In this document: one piece after another, positions 22,490-35,303 of the stretch | Layout of the letters: every line of letters begins with the position of its first letter | Position numbering within the stretch: the first letter of the stretch is position 1 | NCBI RefSeq assembly: GCF_964031115.1 | Contig: NZ_OZ035006.1 | Span: forward strand, 434,001-498,000 | Direction of reading: 5' to 3' | DNA length: 64,000 nt | From: Spiroplasma endosymbiont of Clivina fossor | GTDB taxonomy: Bacteria > Bacillota_I > Bacilli_A > Mycoplasmatales > Nriv7 | The notes under the pieces: model-generated | Databases searched by the model: none | Seen by the model: only the letters and a program-made list of their open reading frames with translations | Told to the model about the DNA's origin: nothing | Translations under genes and position numbers: made by a program

Positions 22490-23557
22490 AGACTTCTTGC
22501 AAAATTAATTTAAAATATAATTGAATTGTTGTTTTTAATAAAAAGGTGGAATTTAAATGAAATTTAAAAAAAATAATCAAATAAGTGATAAAAATTTTTT
22601 AAGATTAACTGGTATTAAACATACTACTTTTAATAAAATGCTAGAAATTTTAAAAATAGAAGAATTAAAAAAGAGATTTCGTCGCGGAAGAACCAATAAA
22701 TTATCATTAGAAAATCGTATTTTAATGACTTTAGAATATTGAAGAGAATATAGAACTTATTTTCATATTGCAAAAAGTTATGATATTAGTGAAAGTAGTT
22801 GTTATAGAAATATCAAATGAATTGAAGACACTTTAATAAAACACCCTAATTTTCAACAACTTACTGGTCAAAAATCACTATTAAAAGATTATTTCAAAGA
22901 TAAGACTGTTATAATTGATGTAACTGAAAGCCAAATCCAACGCCCAAAAAAAGACAAAAACAGCACTACTCAGGAAAAAAGAAAAAACACACAATAAAAA
23001 CACAAGTTATAATTGAAAAAGATAGTAAAAAAATTATTAGTTCTGATTTTTCTTATGGTAAAAACCATGACTTTAAAATTTTAAAAGATTCAAAAATTAA
23101 ATTTTTACCAGAAACAACTGTTTTAGTGGATTTAGGTTATCAAGGCATACAAAAAATTAATCATAATGTTTTAATTCCTAAAAGAAAATCAAAGAAAAAC
23201 CCTTTAAATAAAGAAGAAAAGCAAAATAATGAGCGAATTTCAAAAATGAGAATTGTTATTGAAAATGTTTTTGCTATACTTAAAAAATTTAAAATTATTA
23301 GTGAAAAATATCGAAATCGTAGAAAAAGATTTGCTTTAAGATTTAATTTAATAGCTTCAATTTATAATTTACAACTATTAGTTTAAATATATTTGATAAT
23401 TTAAAATTTCAGTCTTTTTTTATTGTAAATAATAATTTTTATTATGTTTTAATGACAAAATATTTGTAAAAATAATCTAAAAATTATTTTAATAACACTT
23501 TTATATTTATTTTAAATTTAAAAATTATAATTATCATATTAATTTTGCAAGAAGTCT
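22490..23557 (+). mobile_element. IS5-family element, complete, inside dprA
   Basis: 1068 bp with perfect termini and AAT duplicated at 22487-22489 and 23558-23560. Confidence 0.95.
22557..23386 (+). CDS. IS5-family transposase (frameshifted pair)
   Basis: Identical layout to 2937-3766: ORF A, A_AAA_AAC heptamer, ORF B. Both termini and the duplication are intact, so this is one of the best candidates for an active copy. Confidence 0.87.
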
Positions 23558-23928
23558 AATTACTAAATGATATCTTTTAAGATACAAAAGCAATTCTTGT
23601 TGGCTTTCATCATAATTATTACTATCATTAATAATAACCACACTATTTCCAGAAATACTATTTTCTTTAATTAATTGATGAACTAATATTTCAACCCCAG
23701 CATTAAATGCTGTTATTAAAATTTTTTGATAGTTAACTAATTGTTGAACCATATCGTTAGCAACTTTTTTAATATAAACATTAGGGGAATGTGAACCCAT
23801 AACAGCAATAATTTTTTGCGAATATTTTAATAAATCAATATTTCCTTCATAAAAAATTACAAACGGTGGTTTGTAAATTGTTTTTAAACCAGTCGGATAT
23901 TGTGAACTTAAAATTGTTTTTTTAAAAT

Positions 23929-26595
23929 GGGCCTGTCCAAAATTCTGTGTCTCGATAATTCATTCTGAATTATACTTAAACGAAGGAGAACAGAAAATGA
24001 CAAAAAAAAATAAAAAAAGAACCTGATGCAATTGATAAAGTTGTTGATTATTTTTTAGAAAATATTGATAATCCACAAGATTTATTTAAAGGCAATACTA
24101 TTTTTCAGGAATTTACCAAAAAATTAACTGAACGAATGTTAAATACGGAAATTAAAGATTATCTTGAAACTGATGAGAATCATAATAAAAGAAATAGCAA
24201 CACACAAAAAACCATTATTACTAAAAATGGTTCAATCGCAATTGATGTACCAAGAGATCGAAATAGTACTTTTGAACCAGTAATTATTCCGAAAAGACAA
24301 AGAAGATTTGATAACTTTGATCAAAAAGTAATTTCTTTATATGCAAGAGGAATGACAATTTCTGATATCAAAGCACAATTGCAAGAATTCTATCACGGAG
24401 CAGAAATTTCAGAAAGTTTAATTAGTCAAATAACTGATGATGTTATTGAAGAAGTTAAAATGTGACAAACTAAACCTTTAGAGAAGATTTATCCGATTGT
24501 TTATTTTGATTGTATTGTTGTTAAAGTAAAGCAAGATAAACGAATAATAAATAAAGCAGTTTATCTTGCCTTAGGAATTAATTTAGATGGTTTAAAAGAT
24601 ATTTTAGGAATGTGAATTAGTGAGAATGAGGGAGCCAAATTTTGACTTAATAATCTTACGGAAATGAAAAATCGTGGGTTACAAGATATTCTTGGGACTG
24701 TACAATTAACTGTGTCTTTAAGTAATTAACTTAAATTCACTCTGTCCTCAAATTTTATCATTAAATGTGAAATTGCACTACCCCAATTTTGAATTGGCAT
24801 CGTTCATTTCTTAACCATATTTTGAAATGCTAAATAAAATATTTTAAAAACTGATGCGTCATTAGGAAAAATCTTTTTATTCTTAATGACTTTTCTTAGT
24901 TGACTATTAACAGATTCAATCGCATTAGTTGTGTAAATAATCCTTCTAAATTCCTGAGGATATTCAAGAAAAATTATTAAATTATTTCAGTTATTTTTTC
25001 ATGATTTAGTAATTTGTGGATACTTTTTATTTTATTTTTCTGAAAAATGATCTAAAGCAACTAGCGCTATTTCTTCATTAATTGCTGTATAAATTGATTT
25101 TAAATCATTAGCTACAAGTTTGCGATCTTTGTAAGGGACAAATTTTAAACTATTACGAATTTGATGAACAATGCATAATTGGTGCTGTGTTTTTGGGAAC
25201 ACAGCTTCTATTGCATCAGACATTCCAGTTAAATTATCGCTACAAGCAACAAGAATATCTTGTAAGCCACGATTTTTCATTTCCGTAAGATTATTAAGTC
25301 AAAATTTGGCGCCCTCATTCTCGCTAATTCACATTCCTAAAATATCTTTTAAACCATCTAAATTAATTCCTAAGGCAAGATAAACTGCTTTATTTATTAT
25401 TCGTTTATCTTGCTTTACTTTAACAACAATACAATCAAAATAAACAATCGGATAAATCTTCTCTAAAGGTTTAGTTTGTCACATTTTAACTTCTTCAATA
25501 ACATCATCAGTTATTTGACTAATTAAACTTTCTGAAATTTCTGCTCCGTGATAGAATTCTTGCAATTGTGCTTTGATATCAGAAATTGTCATTCCTCTTG
25601 CATATAAAGAAATTACTTTTTGATCAAAGTTATCAAATCTTCTTTGTCTTTTCGGAATAATTACTGGTTCAAAAGTACTATTTCGATCTCTTGGTACATC
25701 AATTGCGATTGAACCATTTTTAGTAATAATGGTTTTTTGTGTGTTGCCATTTCTTTTATTATGATTCTCATCAGTTTCAAGATAATCTTTAATTTCCGTA
25801 TTTAACATTCGTTCAGTTAATTTTTTGGTAAATTCCTGAAAAATAGTATTGCCTTTAAATAAATCTTGTGGATTATCAATATTTTCTAAAAAATAATCAA
25901 CAACTTTATCAATTGCGTCAGGTTCTTTTTTTATTTTTTTTTTGTCATTTTCTGTTCTCCTTCTTTTAAGTATAATTCAGAATGAATTATCGAGACACAG
26001 AATTTTGGACAGGCCCATATTCCTCTTCCTTCCTTCTTGTTGCTTGTAGTGATAATTTAACTGGGATGTCTGATGCAATAGAAGCTGTTTTCCCAAAAAC
26101 ACAGCATCAATTATGCATTGTTCATCAAATTCGCAATAGTTTAAAATTTGTTCCTTACAAAGATCGCAAACTTGTAGCTAATGATTTAAAATCAATTTAT
26201 ACAGCAATTAATGAAGAAATAGCGTTAATTGCTTTAGATCATTTTTCAGAAAAATGAAATAAAAAGTATCCACAAATTACTAAATCATGAAAAAATAACT
26301 GAAATAATTTAATAATTTTTCTTGAATATCCTCAGGAATTTAGAAGAATTATTTACACAACTAATGCGATTGAATCTGTTAATAGTCAATTAAGAAAAGT
26401 CATTAAGAATAAAAAGATTTTTCCTAATGACGCATCAGTTTTTAAAATATTTTATTTAGCATTTCAAAATATGGTTAAGAAATGAACGATGCCAATTCAA
26501 AATTGGGGTAGTGCAATTTCACATTTAATGATAAAATTTGAAGACAGAGTGAATTTAAGTTAATTACTTAGAGACACAGTTAATTGTACAGTTCC
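23929..26595 (+). mobile_element. IS256-family element, outer copy split by a second IS256
   Basis: Left part 23929-24693 (start-proximal A-run of nine, out of frame) and right part from about 26017 to the right terminus at 26595 (GTACAGTTCC, one change). A 14-base patch (TCCTCTTCCTTCC region, 26021-26034) lies at the re-entry point. It disrupts dprA after codon ~34. Confidence 0.88.
24694..26016 (-). mobile_element. IS256-family element, complete inner copy
   Basis: Both termini are present (GGGACTGTAC at left, GGACAGGCCC at right). The flanks are ATATTCTT and ATATTCCT, an 8-bp duplication with one change. Its transposase A-run is ten, giving a stop five codons after the ATG. The body is otherwise open down to 24733, so expression would need slippage or another start. 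Confidence 0.9.
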
Positions 26596-26904
26596 AATTC
26601 TTTCTAACGGAATTTTTTCCTTTTGATCTAATGCCTCATATACTTTATCTCAATTACCATTGTATTTGATAACAAAATATAATAATACTTTTTCCATAAT
26701 TATTATGAACCTCCTGTTATTATATTTTGTTATCAAATAAGTAATTTCCTTTAACAAAATATTTATTTTTATTAACATATATAATATGATATCTCTTCTT
26801 TTTTTACTATAGTCTTCGCACTAAATTCCAGCAATAAAATAATAAAAATATTTCTAAACAACGTAGTCCCTTTTTTTATTATTTATTTCTATTTTAACAA
26901 ATAA

Positions 26905-26930
26905 AAAATAGTACTTTAAAGTACTATTTT
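26905..26930. terminator. Bidirectional hairpin terminator
   Basis: A perfect palindrome (AAAATAGTAC, TTTAAA, GTACTATTTT) with T-runs outward, 31 bp beyond the stop codon of the 355-residue gene. It probably ends that operon and insulates dprA. Confidence 0.8.
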
Positions 26931-26961
26931 AAATATTTATTCTATCTTAATTTTATCATTA

Positions 26962-28029
26962 CTATAAATTAAAAATTAATATTTTTGAAACTATTTTATT
27001 ATTTAATTTTGTTTTTATTAGTAAAAATAATTTATCTTTATTTATCTTTATTTTTTTTATTTCATCATTAATAGTTAATGAGGGGATATTTATCTTTTCA
27101 ACTGAGGTTGAATCTTGTTTTAAAATATAAACACTATCTTTAGTACCAAAATAAATATTATTTTCATCAAAATCAAAATACTTAATAAATAAGTTATTTG
27201 TTTCATCAATTTGTTTAACTTTAATTTCATTGTGCTTTAAAACATAAACACCTTCGTCTGTTGCAAAATAAATATTATTCTTACATTCATAAATACCATT
27301 AATATTTTTTTTATCTAATATTTTTTCTATTTTATCATTTTTAAGAACATAAGCGCCTTCCTTTGTTGCAAAATATAAATTAGCGGTTTTAAAATTAGTA
27401 ATTAAATGTTTATCTACTATTTTTATTTTTTTTATTTCTTCAGCTAATTTTAAATTTGGCTTTAATAACGATAACTTATCGCGAGATTTTAAAAAGAAAG
27501 CATCATCATTTTTAATATATATTAAATCAACCCTAATATTATTTAATTGAGTAATTTTCAAATTATTGTCTAATTTATATAATCCATTATCTGTTCCAAA
27601 ATAAACATTATTATCAAACGCAGAAATTGCATTTATATAAAAATCCGTTTGCTTTAATATAGATGGTGTTATTTTACCTTGTTTTAAAATATACATACCA
27701 TTATCCGTTCCAAAATAAACATCATTATTTTGTACTAAAAGTGAGGTTATATTTTTATTTTCTATTCAAGAAATTTTTGTCATTTCCTGTTTATTTAAAT
27801 CTAAAAAAAATACCTTTGTTTTAAATTCCTTATTAATTAAACTACGAGAAATAATAATATTTGTATTATTATAAGTAACTCATTCTGTTCTTGCAAAAAG
27901 TGGAAATTTGTCTATTTTATTAAAATTATTATTATTTTTATAGAACATTAAACTAATGAAGACAATTATTAATAAAACAATTAAACTTAAAATATATAAT
28001 AATTTTTTAAAGTTTTTAATAACCATCAT
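26962..28029 (-). CDS. Membrane-anchored propeller-like protein
   Basis: 355 aa, unknown function. An N-terminal membrane helix (LLYILSLIVLLIIVFISLMF, residues ~10-29) precedes repeated blocks of the form NNVYFGTDNGLYKLDNN, NLYFATKEGAYVLKND, NIYFATDEGVYVLKHN and NNIYFGTKDSVYILKQD, spaced roughly 40 residues. The spacing and the Y-F-GT/AT-G-Y-L pattern suggest a beta-propeller. The start ATG (an ATGATG pair) overlaps the end of the upstream 947-aa gene by 14 bases, so the two are probably translationally coupled. Similar repeats occur in the protein at 49240-51366. Confidence 0.8.
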
Positions 28030-30859
28030 TAAAAGATAAAAGACTTTTTATTTTTCCTAATATTGCTTTATTTCTTTCATCATTAGTTTTGAATTTTTTT
28101 ATTTCTTGCTCACTAAAAAGATCTTCACTGATTTTACTTATAAAATTATTTAATTGTTGATTTGTCAATTCCAATTCTGCTATTTTTTTGTTTAATTGTT
28201 GATTTGTCAATTCCAATTCTGCTATTTTTTTGTTTAATTGTTGATTTGTCAATTCCAATTCTGCTATTGTTTTGCTTAATGTATTTTCATCATTTTGAGT
28301 AACTGTTAATTTTTCTTGTAAGGATTCTATTTCACCAGTTAATTCCGTTATTTTTTGTTGTTTTTCATCTAATTTTGTATTTAAACTACTTTTTACTTGA
28401 TTTATTTCCCTATTTTTATCATTTAAATCCTTTTGTAAATTTTCACCACTTTTTTGTAATTCTGCTATTGTTTTGCTTAATGTATTTTCATCATTTTGAG
28501 TAACTGTTAATTTTTCTTGTAGGGATTCTATTTCACCAGTTAATTTCGTTATTTTTTGTTGTTTTTCATCTAATTTTGTATTTAAACTACTTTTTACTTG
28601 ATTTATTTCCCTATTTTTATCATCTAAATCCTTTTGTAAATTTTCACCACTTTTTTGTAATTCTGCTATTGTTTTGCTTAATGTATTTTCATTATCTGAA
28701 GTAACTGCTAATTTTCCTTGTAATGTTGCTATTTCACCAGTTAATTCCGTTATTTTTTGTTGTTTTTCATCTAATTTTGTATTTAAACTACTTTTTACTT
28801 GATTTATTTCCCTATTTTTATCATCTAAATCCTTCTGTAAATTTTCAACACTTTTTTCTAATTGAGATATTACTATATTTAATTGATTTTCCTTATTATT
28901 TTCAATTTTGATCTTTTCTTGTAGGGATTCTATTTCACCAGTTAATTCCGTTATTTTTTGTTGTTTTTCACCTAATTTTGTATTTAGTTCATTTTCTAGT
29001 TCTGCTATTTTATTGTTTTTATTATTTAAATCTCTTTGTAAATTTTCCAACATATTTTTATTATTTTCACTATTACGCAACTTGTCTTCTAACGAGGTAA
29101 TGAAATCTTTTGATAAATTTATTTGATTATTTAGTTTATTTATTTTTTTACCTTCATTTTGTTCTAATTCTGCTATTTGCCTATTTTTATCATCTAAATC
29201 TTTCGCCATATTTTGAATTTTTACTTTTAACATAAAAAGAAATTGATTTAAATTTTTATTTAATTCTGTTAAAGATATATTTTTAAAAGAACTAACATCA
29301 TTATCTAATAAAAATTCAATTTCATTATTTAAAGTTTCTAAAGTATCATTTAAACTATTTTTTTCTAATTTTGCTGTTTTTAATTCAATTTCTAATTCCG
29401 CTATTTTTTGTTGTTTTTCGTCTAATTGTGTGTTTAGATTACTTTTCAGTTGATTTATTTCATTAGTTAATTCCGCTATTTTTTGTTGTTTTTCATCTAA
29501 TTGTGTGTTTAAATTACTTTTCAGTTGATTTATTTCTTTATTTTTATTATCTAGATTTTCTTTTATTAATTTTAATTGTTCTTTTATTAAAAAAAGTATA
29601 TTTTTTGTTGACATTTCATTATTTAATTTAAATTTTGATTCTAAAAGATTTTGTAAATTTAAATTAATTTCTTTTAATTCTTTTGTAAAAGAATTTTCTA
29701 AATCTTTTTTTTCTTTAATTAATTGTTTTTTTGTAATTAACATGTTTTTTAAACTATTATAATCTAAATAATATATATTATTTTGGGTAATAAAATATAT
29801 ATTTTCTTTACTAAAAAAAACTTCTTTTATATTTCTTAATTTGTTTTTTATTTTTTTAAGAAAAATTCATTTTTTTGTATTTACATTTAAAAAATACATT
29901 TTCTCTTCGCATATAATATATATATTATTTTCAATATCAAAAAACATATTGTCAATATAGTAACTTAGTTTTAAGGTAAATTTATCACAGTTATCTTTAT
30001 TTACTATATTATTAGAAAATTTATACAATTCTTTATTATAAAAATCTTTTGAAGAAATAAGATAAATATTACTTTTGTTATCAATCTTAATTCCTTCTAT
30101 ATTTAAATTTTGATTAATTTGTTTTAAAAAATCTAAATCAAGATGTGTAAACTGATTTTGATAATAAATAATTAAATTAAAAGAAAATTTTTTATCTTTC
30201 TTCCGACTAACAAAATAAACATCATTTTCATTACTAACATCAAAACCTAATATTTGTTCTTCAGAAAAAAATTTTTCTGCATAATCTTTGCTATTATTTA
30301 TTAAATTATACTTAAATATATTATCATCTGATAAGAAATAAATAGTGTCCTTGCTGGTTTTAATTTTTGAAATATTAAAATTTTTAATACCATCTATATG
30401 AATATCTTTGATATAAGAACCATTTAAATTAAATCTAAAAATACTATTATTTGAAAGAAAATAAATATCATTTTCATTGATTAAAAATCGTATTAAATTA
30501 TTTAATGAATAACTATATTTATCCGGTAAAGTAAAAGTTCTTTTATTTAATTGCTCCATTGATTGATTAAAATTATTGTTTGTTTTTGAATAAAGATAAA
30601 GTTCATTATTTTTGATATTTTTATACAAGAAATAAAAATCATTATTTTTAATATATGAACTAATAAATTCCAAATTTGCATTATCTTTTTTATCTAATAA
30701 ATTATTATATTTTTGTATTATATTTTTCTTTTCTTTTTGCTTTTGGATTAAATTATTTGATTCTCTTTGTTTTTGAATTGGATAATTAGCAACAACTGCT
30801 GGCATACAACTACTTGTTATTGTAACTGTTCCTAATAATCCTACAAGTTTTTTTCTCAT
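28016..30859 (-). CDS. Secreted propeller-like/coiled-coil fusion protein, 947 aa
   Basis: One continuous frame once UGA is read as Trp (at codon ~331, near 29867); standard-code tools would split it into two genes. Residues 1-25 form a signal (MRKKLVGLLGTVTITSS..VVAN) like that of 49240-51366. Residues ~60-370 contain NDIYFLSNNSIFRFN, DTIYFLSDDNIFKYN and SNIYLISSKDFYNKELYKF blocks, probably a propeller. Residues ~375-945 are long Lys/Glu/Leu/Asn coiled coil with internal repeats. The start follows AAGAAAGGAAC. Likely a surface protein; an adhesion or cell-shape role is a guess. Confidence 0.85.
28138..29010 (-). repeat. Coding repeats in the coiled-coil region
   Basis: Two repeat scales: a 14-residue unit (AELELTNQQLNKKI, 42 bp) three times in a row near 28150-28275, and a ~67-residue unit (~201 bp; KTIAELQKSGENLQKDL ... 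KQQKITELTGEIESLQEK) about four times. High nucleotide identity should allow length change by recombination or slippage. Confidence 0.85.
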
Positions 30860-30975
30860 TTTGCTATTGTTCCTTTCTTTTTCGTTATTTTATTAAATTA
30901 GATATGCATTATTGTTAAACAAATAAAAAATATTAGCAGTAGCAACAAAATTATTAATAGCAAAGCAACCTAAAC

Positions 30976-32298
30976 GGGACTGTACAATTAACTGTGTCTC
31001 TAAGTAATTAACTTAAATTCACTCTGTCTTCAAATTTTATCATTAAATGTGAAATTGCACTACCCCAATTTTGAATTGGCATCGTTCATTTCTTAACCAT
31101 ATTTTGAAATGCTAAATAAAATATTTTAAAAACTGATGCGTCATTAGGAAAAATCTTTTTATTCTTAATGACTTTTCTTAATTGACTATTAACAGATTCA
31201 ATCGCATTAGTTGTGTAAATAATTCTTCTAAATTCCTGAGGATATTCAAGAAAAATTATTAAATTATTTCAGTTATTTTTTCATGATTTAGTAATTTGTG
31301 GATACTTTTTATTTCATTTTTCTGAAAAATGATCTAAAGCAATTAACGCTATTTCTTCATTAATTGCTGTATAAATTGATTTTAAATCATTAGCTACAAG
31401 TTTGCGATCTTTGTAAGGAACAAATTTTAAACTATTGCGAATTTGATGAACAATGCATAATTGATGCTGTGTTTTTGGGAAAACAGCTTCTATTGCATCA
31501 GACATCCCAGTTAAATTATCACTACAAGCAACAAGAATATCTTGTAACCCACGATTTTTCATTTCCGTAAGATTAATTAAGTCAAAATTTGGCTCCCTCA
31601 TTCTCACTAATTCACATTCCTAAAATATCTTTTAAACCATCTAAATTAATTCCTAAGGCAAGATAAACTGCTTTATTTATTATTCGTTTATCTTGCTTTA
31701 CTTTAACAACAATACAATCAAAATAAACAATCGGATAAATCTTCTCTAAAGGTTTAGTTTGTCACATTTTAACTTCTTCAATAACATCATCAGTTATTTG
31801 ACTAATTAAACTTTCTGAAATTTCTGCTCCGTGATAGAATTCTTGCAATTGTGCTTTGATATCAGAAATTGTCATTCCTCTTGCATATAAAGAAATTACT
31901 TTTTGATCAAAGTTATCAAATTTTCTTTGTCTTTTCGGAATAATTACTGGTTCAAAAGTACTATTTCGATCTCTTGGTACATCAATTGCGATTGAACCAT
32001 TTTTAGTAATAATGGTTTTTTGTGTGTTGCCATTTCTTTTATTATGATTCTCATCAGTTTCAAGATAATCTTTAATTTCCGTATTTAACATTCGTTCAGT
32101 TAATTTTTTGGTAAATTCCTGAAAAATAGTATTGCCTTTAAATAAATCTTGTGGATTATCAATATTTTCTAAAAAATAATCAACAACTTTATCAATTGCG
32201 TCAGGTTCTTTTTTTATTTTTTTTTGTCATTTTCTGCTCTCCTTCTTTTAAGTATAATTCAGAATGAATTATCGAGACACAGAATTTTGGACAGGCTC
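30976..32298 (-). mobile_element. IS256-family element, complete ends, dead transposase
   Basis: A perfect 8-bp duplication ACCTAAAC at 30968-30975 and 32299-32306. The transposase frame is broken twice: an A-run of nine after the ATG (32228-32230) and an extra A near 31575. It inserted 117 bp upstream of the 947-aa gene. Confidence 0.95.
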
Positions 32299-32371
32299 AC
32301 CTAAACTATTACTATTTAGGGAATTAATTTTATCACATAACAAATATTTTTAAAATGAAATTTATTTTCTA

Positions 32372-33039
32372 GGTCGCGTTTAGTTTTCTTAGGTATTGCT
32401 TTGAAGAAGTAAAACAATCAGCTAAATTATTATTTAATTACTAAACTAACCCTGCCTTTCTTGTTATTGCCATTTTATCATATTATTGAATTTTTACACA
32501 ATGAAAAATTATTAATTTTATTAAATTTTAACTAATATTTTTACTTACTTAAATCTATTATATTTATTTGTTACAGCATTACCTTTATAATTAATTCAAC
32601 TATCATCATTTTTATTATTATATTTATTTCATAATGAATTTTTATATATTTCTTTTCTGATTTCTATTTCTGAATTAATATTTTCATTAATGTAATGCAA
32701 TACATTTAATTTGTTTAAATTTGCCATTCTTAAATGTAATAAGTTATTTAAATTCTTATGATTATATATTTTTGCTCCATATCCTAATTGTTGTTTTACT
32801 AAATGCGATACATCACTTTCAATGCTACAATCGATATTTCATTCTAAATTTTGATTATGAATACCTTGCTTATTATTACTGAAATAATTACTAGCCTTCC
32901 TTAAATTTGTTTTAATATCTTTATTTAATTCATTTTTAGCAACATTGCGAATGTTTTTGATTAATTCTTGATGATTTCCATCCTTATATAATTTAATTCA
33001 ACTATTTAGTGTTACTTTGCGATTTTCAAAAATAATATT
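32372..33039 (-). mobile_element. ISLre2-type 3' fragment
   Basis: Starts at the terminus GGTCGCGTTTAG and encodes in reverse the last ~160 residues of the ISLre2/UPF0236 transposase (stop at 32545). It is cut at ATT by an IS5-type element. Same sequence as the right part of the element at 47412, with small differences. Confidence 0.85.
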
Positions 33040-34107
33040 AGACTTCTTGCAAAATTAATATGATAATTATAATTTTTAAATTTAAAATAAATATAAAAGT
33101 GTTATTAAAATAATTTTTAGATTATTTTTACAAATATTTTGTCATTAAAACATAATAAAAATTATTATTTACAATAAAAAAAGACTGAAATTTTAAATTA
33201 TCAAATATATTTAAACTAATAGTTGTAAATTATAAATTGAAGCTATTAAATTAAATCTTAAAGCAAATCTTTTTCTACGATTTCGATATTTTTCACTAAT
33301 AATTTTAAATTTTTTAAGTATAGCAAAAACATTTTCAATAACAATTCTCATTTTTGAAATTCGCTCATTATTTTGCTTTTCTTCTTTATTTAAAGGGTTT
33401 TTCTTTGATTTTCTTTTAGGAATTAAAACATTATGATTAATTTTTTGTATGCCTTGATAACCTAAATCCACTAAAACAGTTGTTTCTGGTAAAAATTTAA
33501 TTTTTGAATCTTTTAAAATTTTAAAGTCATGGTTTTTACCATAAGAAAAATCAGAACTAATAATTTTTTTACTATCTTTTTCAATTATAACTTGTGTTTT
33601 TATTGTGTGTTTTTTCTTTTTTCCTGAGTAGTGCTGTTTTTGTCTTTTTTTGGGCGTTGGATTTGGCTTTCAGTTACATCAATTATAACAGTCTTATCTT
33701 TGAAATAATCTTTTAATAGTGATTTTTGACCAGTAAGTTGTTGAAAATTAGGGTGTTTTATTAAAGTGTCTTCAATTCATTTGATATTTCTATAACAACT
33801 ACTTTCACTAATATCATAACTTTTTGCAATATGAAAATAAGTTCTATATTCTCTTCAATATTCTAAAGTCATTAAAATACGATTTTCTAATGATAATTTA
33901 TTGGTTCTTCCGCGACGAAATCTCTTTTTTAATTCTTCTATTTTTAAAATTTCTAGCATTTTATTAAAAGTAGTATGTTTAATACCAGTTAATCTTAAAA
34001 AATTTTTATCACTTATTTGATTATTTTTTTTAAATTTCATTTAAATTCCACCTTTTTATTAAAAACAACAATTCAATTATATTTTAAATTAATTTTGCAA
34101 GAAGTCT
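33040..34107 (-). mobile_element. IS5-family element, complete
   Basis: 1068 bp with both termini, ATT on the left and AAT on the right. Its 5' end is followed by two further 401-bp copies of that end. Confidence 0.92.
33211..34040 (-). CDS. IS5-family transposase (frameshifted pair)
   Basis: Two-frame gene as at 2937-3766 with an intact heptamer. The tandem units behind it supply two more promoter/start regions reading away from this gene's own start, not into it. Confidence 0.85.
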
Positions 34108-34909
34108 AATCTTTTAATAGTGATTTTTGACCAGTAAGTTGTTGAAAATTAGGGTGTTTTATTAAAGTGTCTTCAATTCATTTGATATTTCTATAACAAC
34201 TACTTTCACTAATATCATAACTTTTTGCAATATGAAAATAAGTTCTATATTCTCTTCAATATTCTAAAGTCATTAAAATACGATTTTCTAATGATAATTT
34301 ATTGGTTCTTCCGCGACGAAATCTCTTTTTTAATTCTTCTATTTTTAAAATTTCTAGCATTTTATTAAAAGTAGTATGTTTAATACCAGTTAATCTTAAA
34401 AAATTTTTATCACTTATTTGATTATTTTTTTTAAATTTCATTTAAATTCCACCTTTTTATTAAAAACAACAATTCAATTATATTTTAAATTAATTTTGCA
34501 AGAAGTCTAATCTTTTAATAGTGATTTTTGACCAGTAAGTTGTTGAAAATTAGGGTGTTTTATTAAAGTGTCTTCAATTCATTTGATATTTCTATAACAA
34601 CTACTTTCACTAATATCATAACTTTTTGCAATATGAAAATAAGTTCTATATTCTCTTCAATATTCTAAAGTCATTAAAATACGATTTTCTAATGATAATT
34701 TATTGGTTCTTCCGCGACGAAATCTCTTTTTTAATTCTTCTATTTTTAAAATTTCTAGCATTTTATTAAAAGTAGTATGTTTAATACCAGTTAATCTTAA
34801 AAAATTTTTATCACTTATTTGATTATTTTTTTTAAATTTCATTTAAATTCCACCTTTTTATTAAAAACAACAATTCAATTATATTTTAAATTAATTTTGC
34901 AAGAAGTCT
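34108..34909 (-). repeat. Two tandem 401-bp IS5 5'-end units
   Basis: Exact 401-bp periods (start codons at 34040, 34441 and 34842). Each unit ends in a complete left terminus and begins at AAT in the same internal position as the unit at 19345-19745. Confidence 0.95.
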
Positions 34910-35300
34910 AATAAATTTCATTGTTCATAATTTAAATGACTTCAATAAATAAAATGATTACGAAAAGCGTCAAAACTTGCACGGCAATTTTTACATAAAT
35001 ATTTTTGTTTTCCTTCTGAATTATGTCCATTTTTAACGCAATGGTAAGATTCACATTTAGGGCATTTAATACCGTGCGCTCTAAATTTTTGATCAATTTC
35101 ATTTAAACGTTTTTGTTTTTTTATTAATTCTGCTTGTTGTTTGACTTTTTCATAAAATTCTAAAAATTGATCATCTGTTAAAGTATTTACTAGTTCTTGA
35201 ATTATTTTTTCCATAATTATTATCCACCTCTATCATATTAAAAATATACCTAAAATTAAGTATATTCAATAAATATCAAGAGTTTTCGACAAAATTAAAA
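34910..35300 (-). mobile_element. IS1595-type 5' fragment
   Basis: The first ~100 codons of the IS1595 transposase including the full zinc ribbon (start at 35214), plus the terminal repeat. Truncated at AAT by the IS5 array. Confidence 0.9.
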
Positions 35301-35303
35301 CCA

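Larger units (their letters stand above)
22183..26697 (-). pseudogene. dprA: DNA processing protein DprA (Smf), broken into three pieces
   Basis: DprA loads RecA on incoming single-stranded DNA. Three exons-like pieces: the N-terminus at 26596-26697 (MEKVLLYFVIKYNGNWDKVY..LERI), the middle at 23558-23928 (QYPTGLKTIYKPPFVIFYEG, KIIAVMGSHSP), and the C-terminus at 22183-22489 (SEYPLN, NAQRILLGLSKALLVLPFA). An IS256 element (itself carrying another IS256) splits the first junction and an IS5 element splits the second. At the second junction, removing the element leaves a one-base frame error before SEYPLN, so the gene may have been dead before that hit. The AGGAGG site and a TATAAT (26719-26724) before the start remain. 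Confidence 0.85.

Noticed and set aside
28723-29126. Plus-strand hydrophobic ORFs
   Set aside because: Complement of the repetitive Lys/Glu coiled-coil codons; Leu/Phe-rich only for that reason.
29744-29866. Gene boundary between a 330-aa and a 575-aa protein
   Set aside because: The only stop is UGA, which encodes Trp here; the intervening sequence is open and protein-like.
34108-34909. CRISPR array
   Set aside because: Units are 401 bp of transposase gene without spacers; the 120-bp units at 49411 are coding propeller blades. No cas genes seen.
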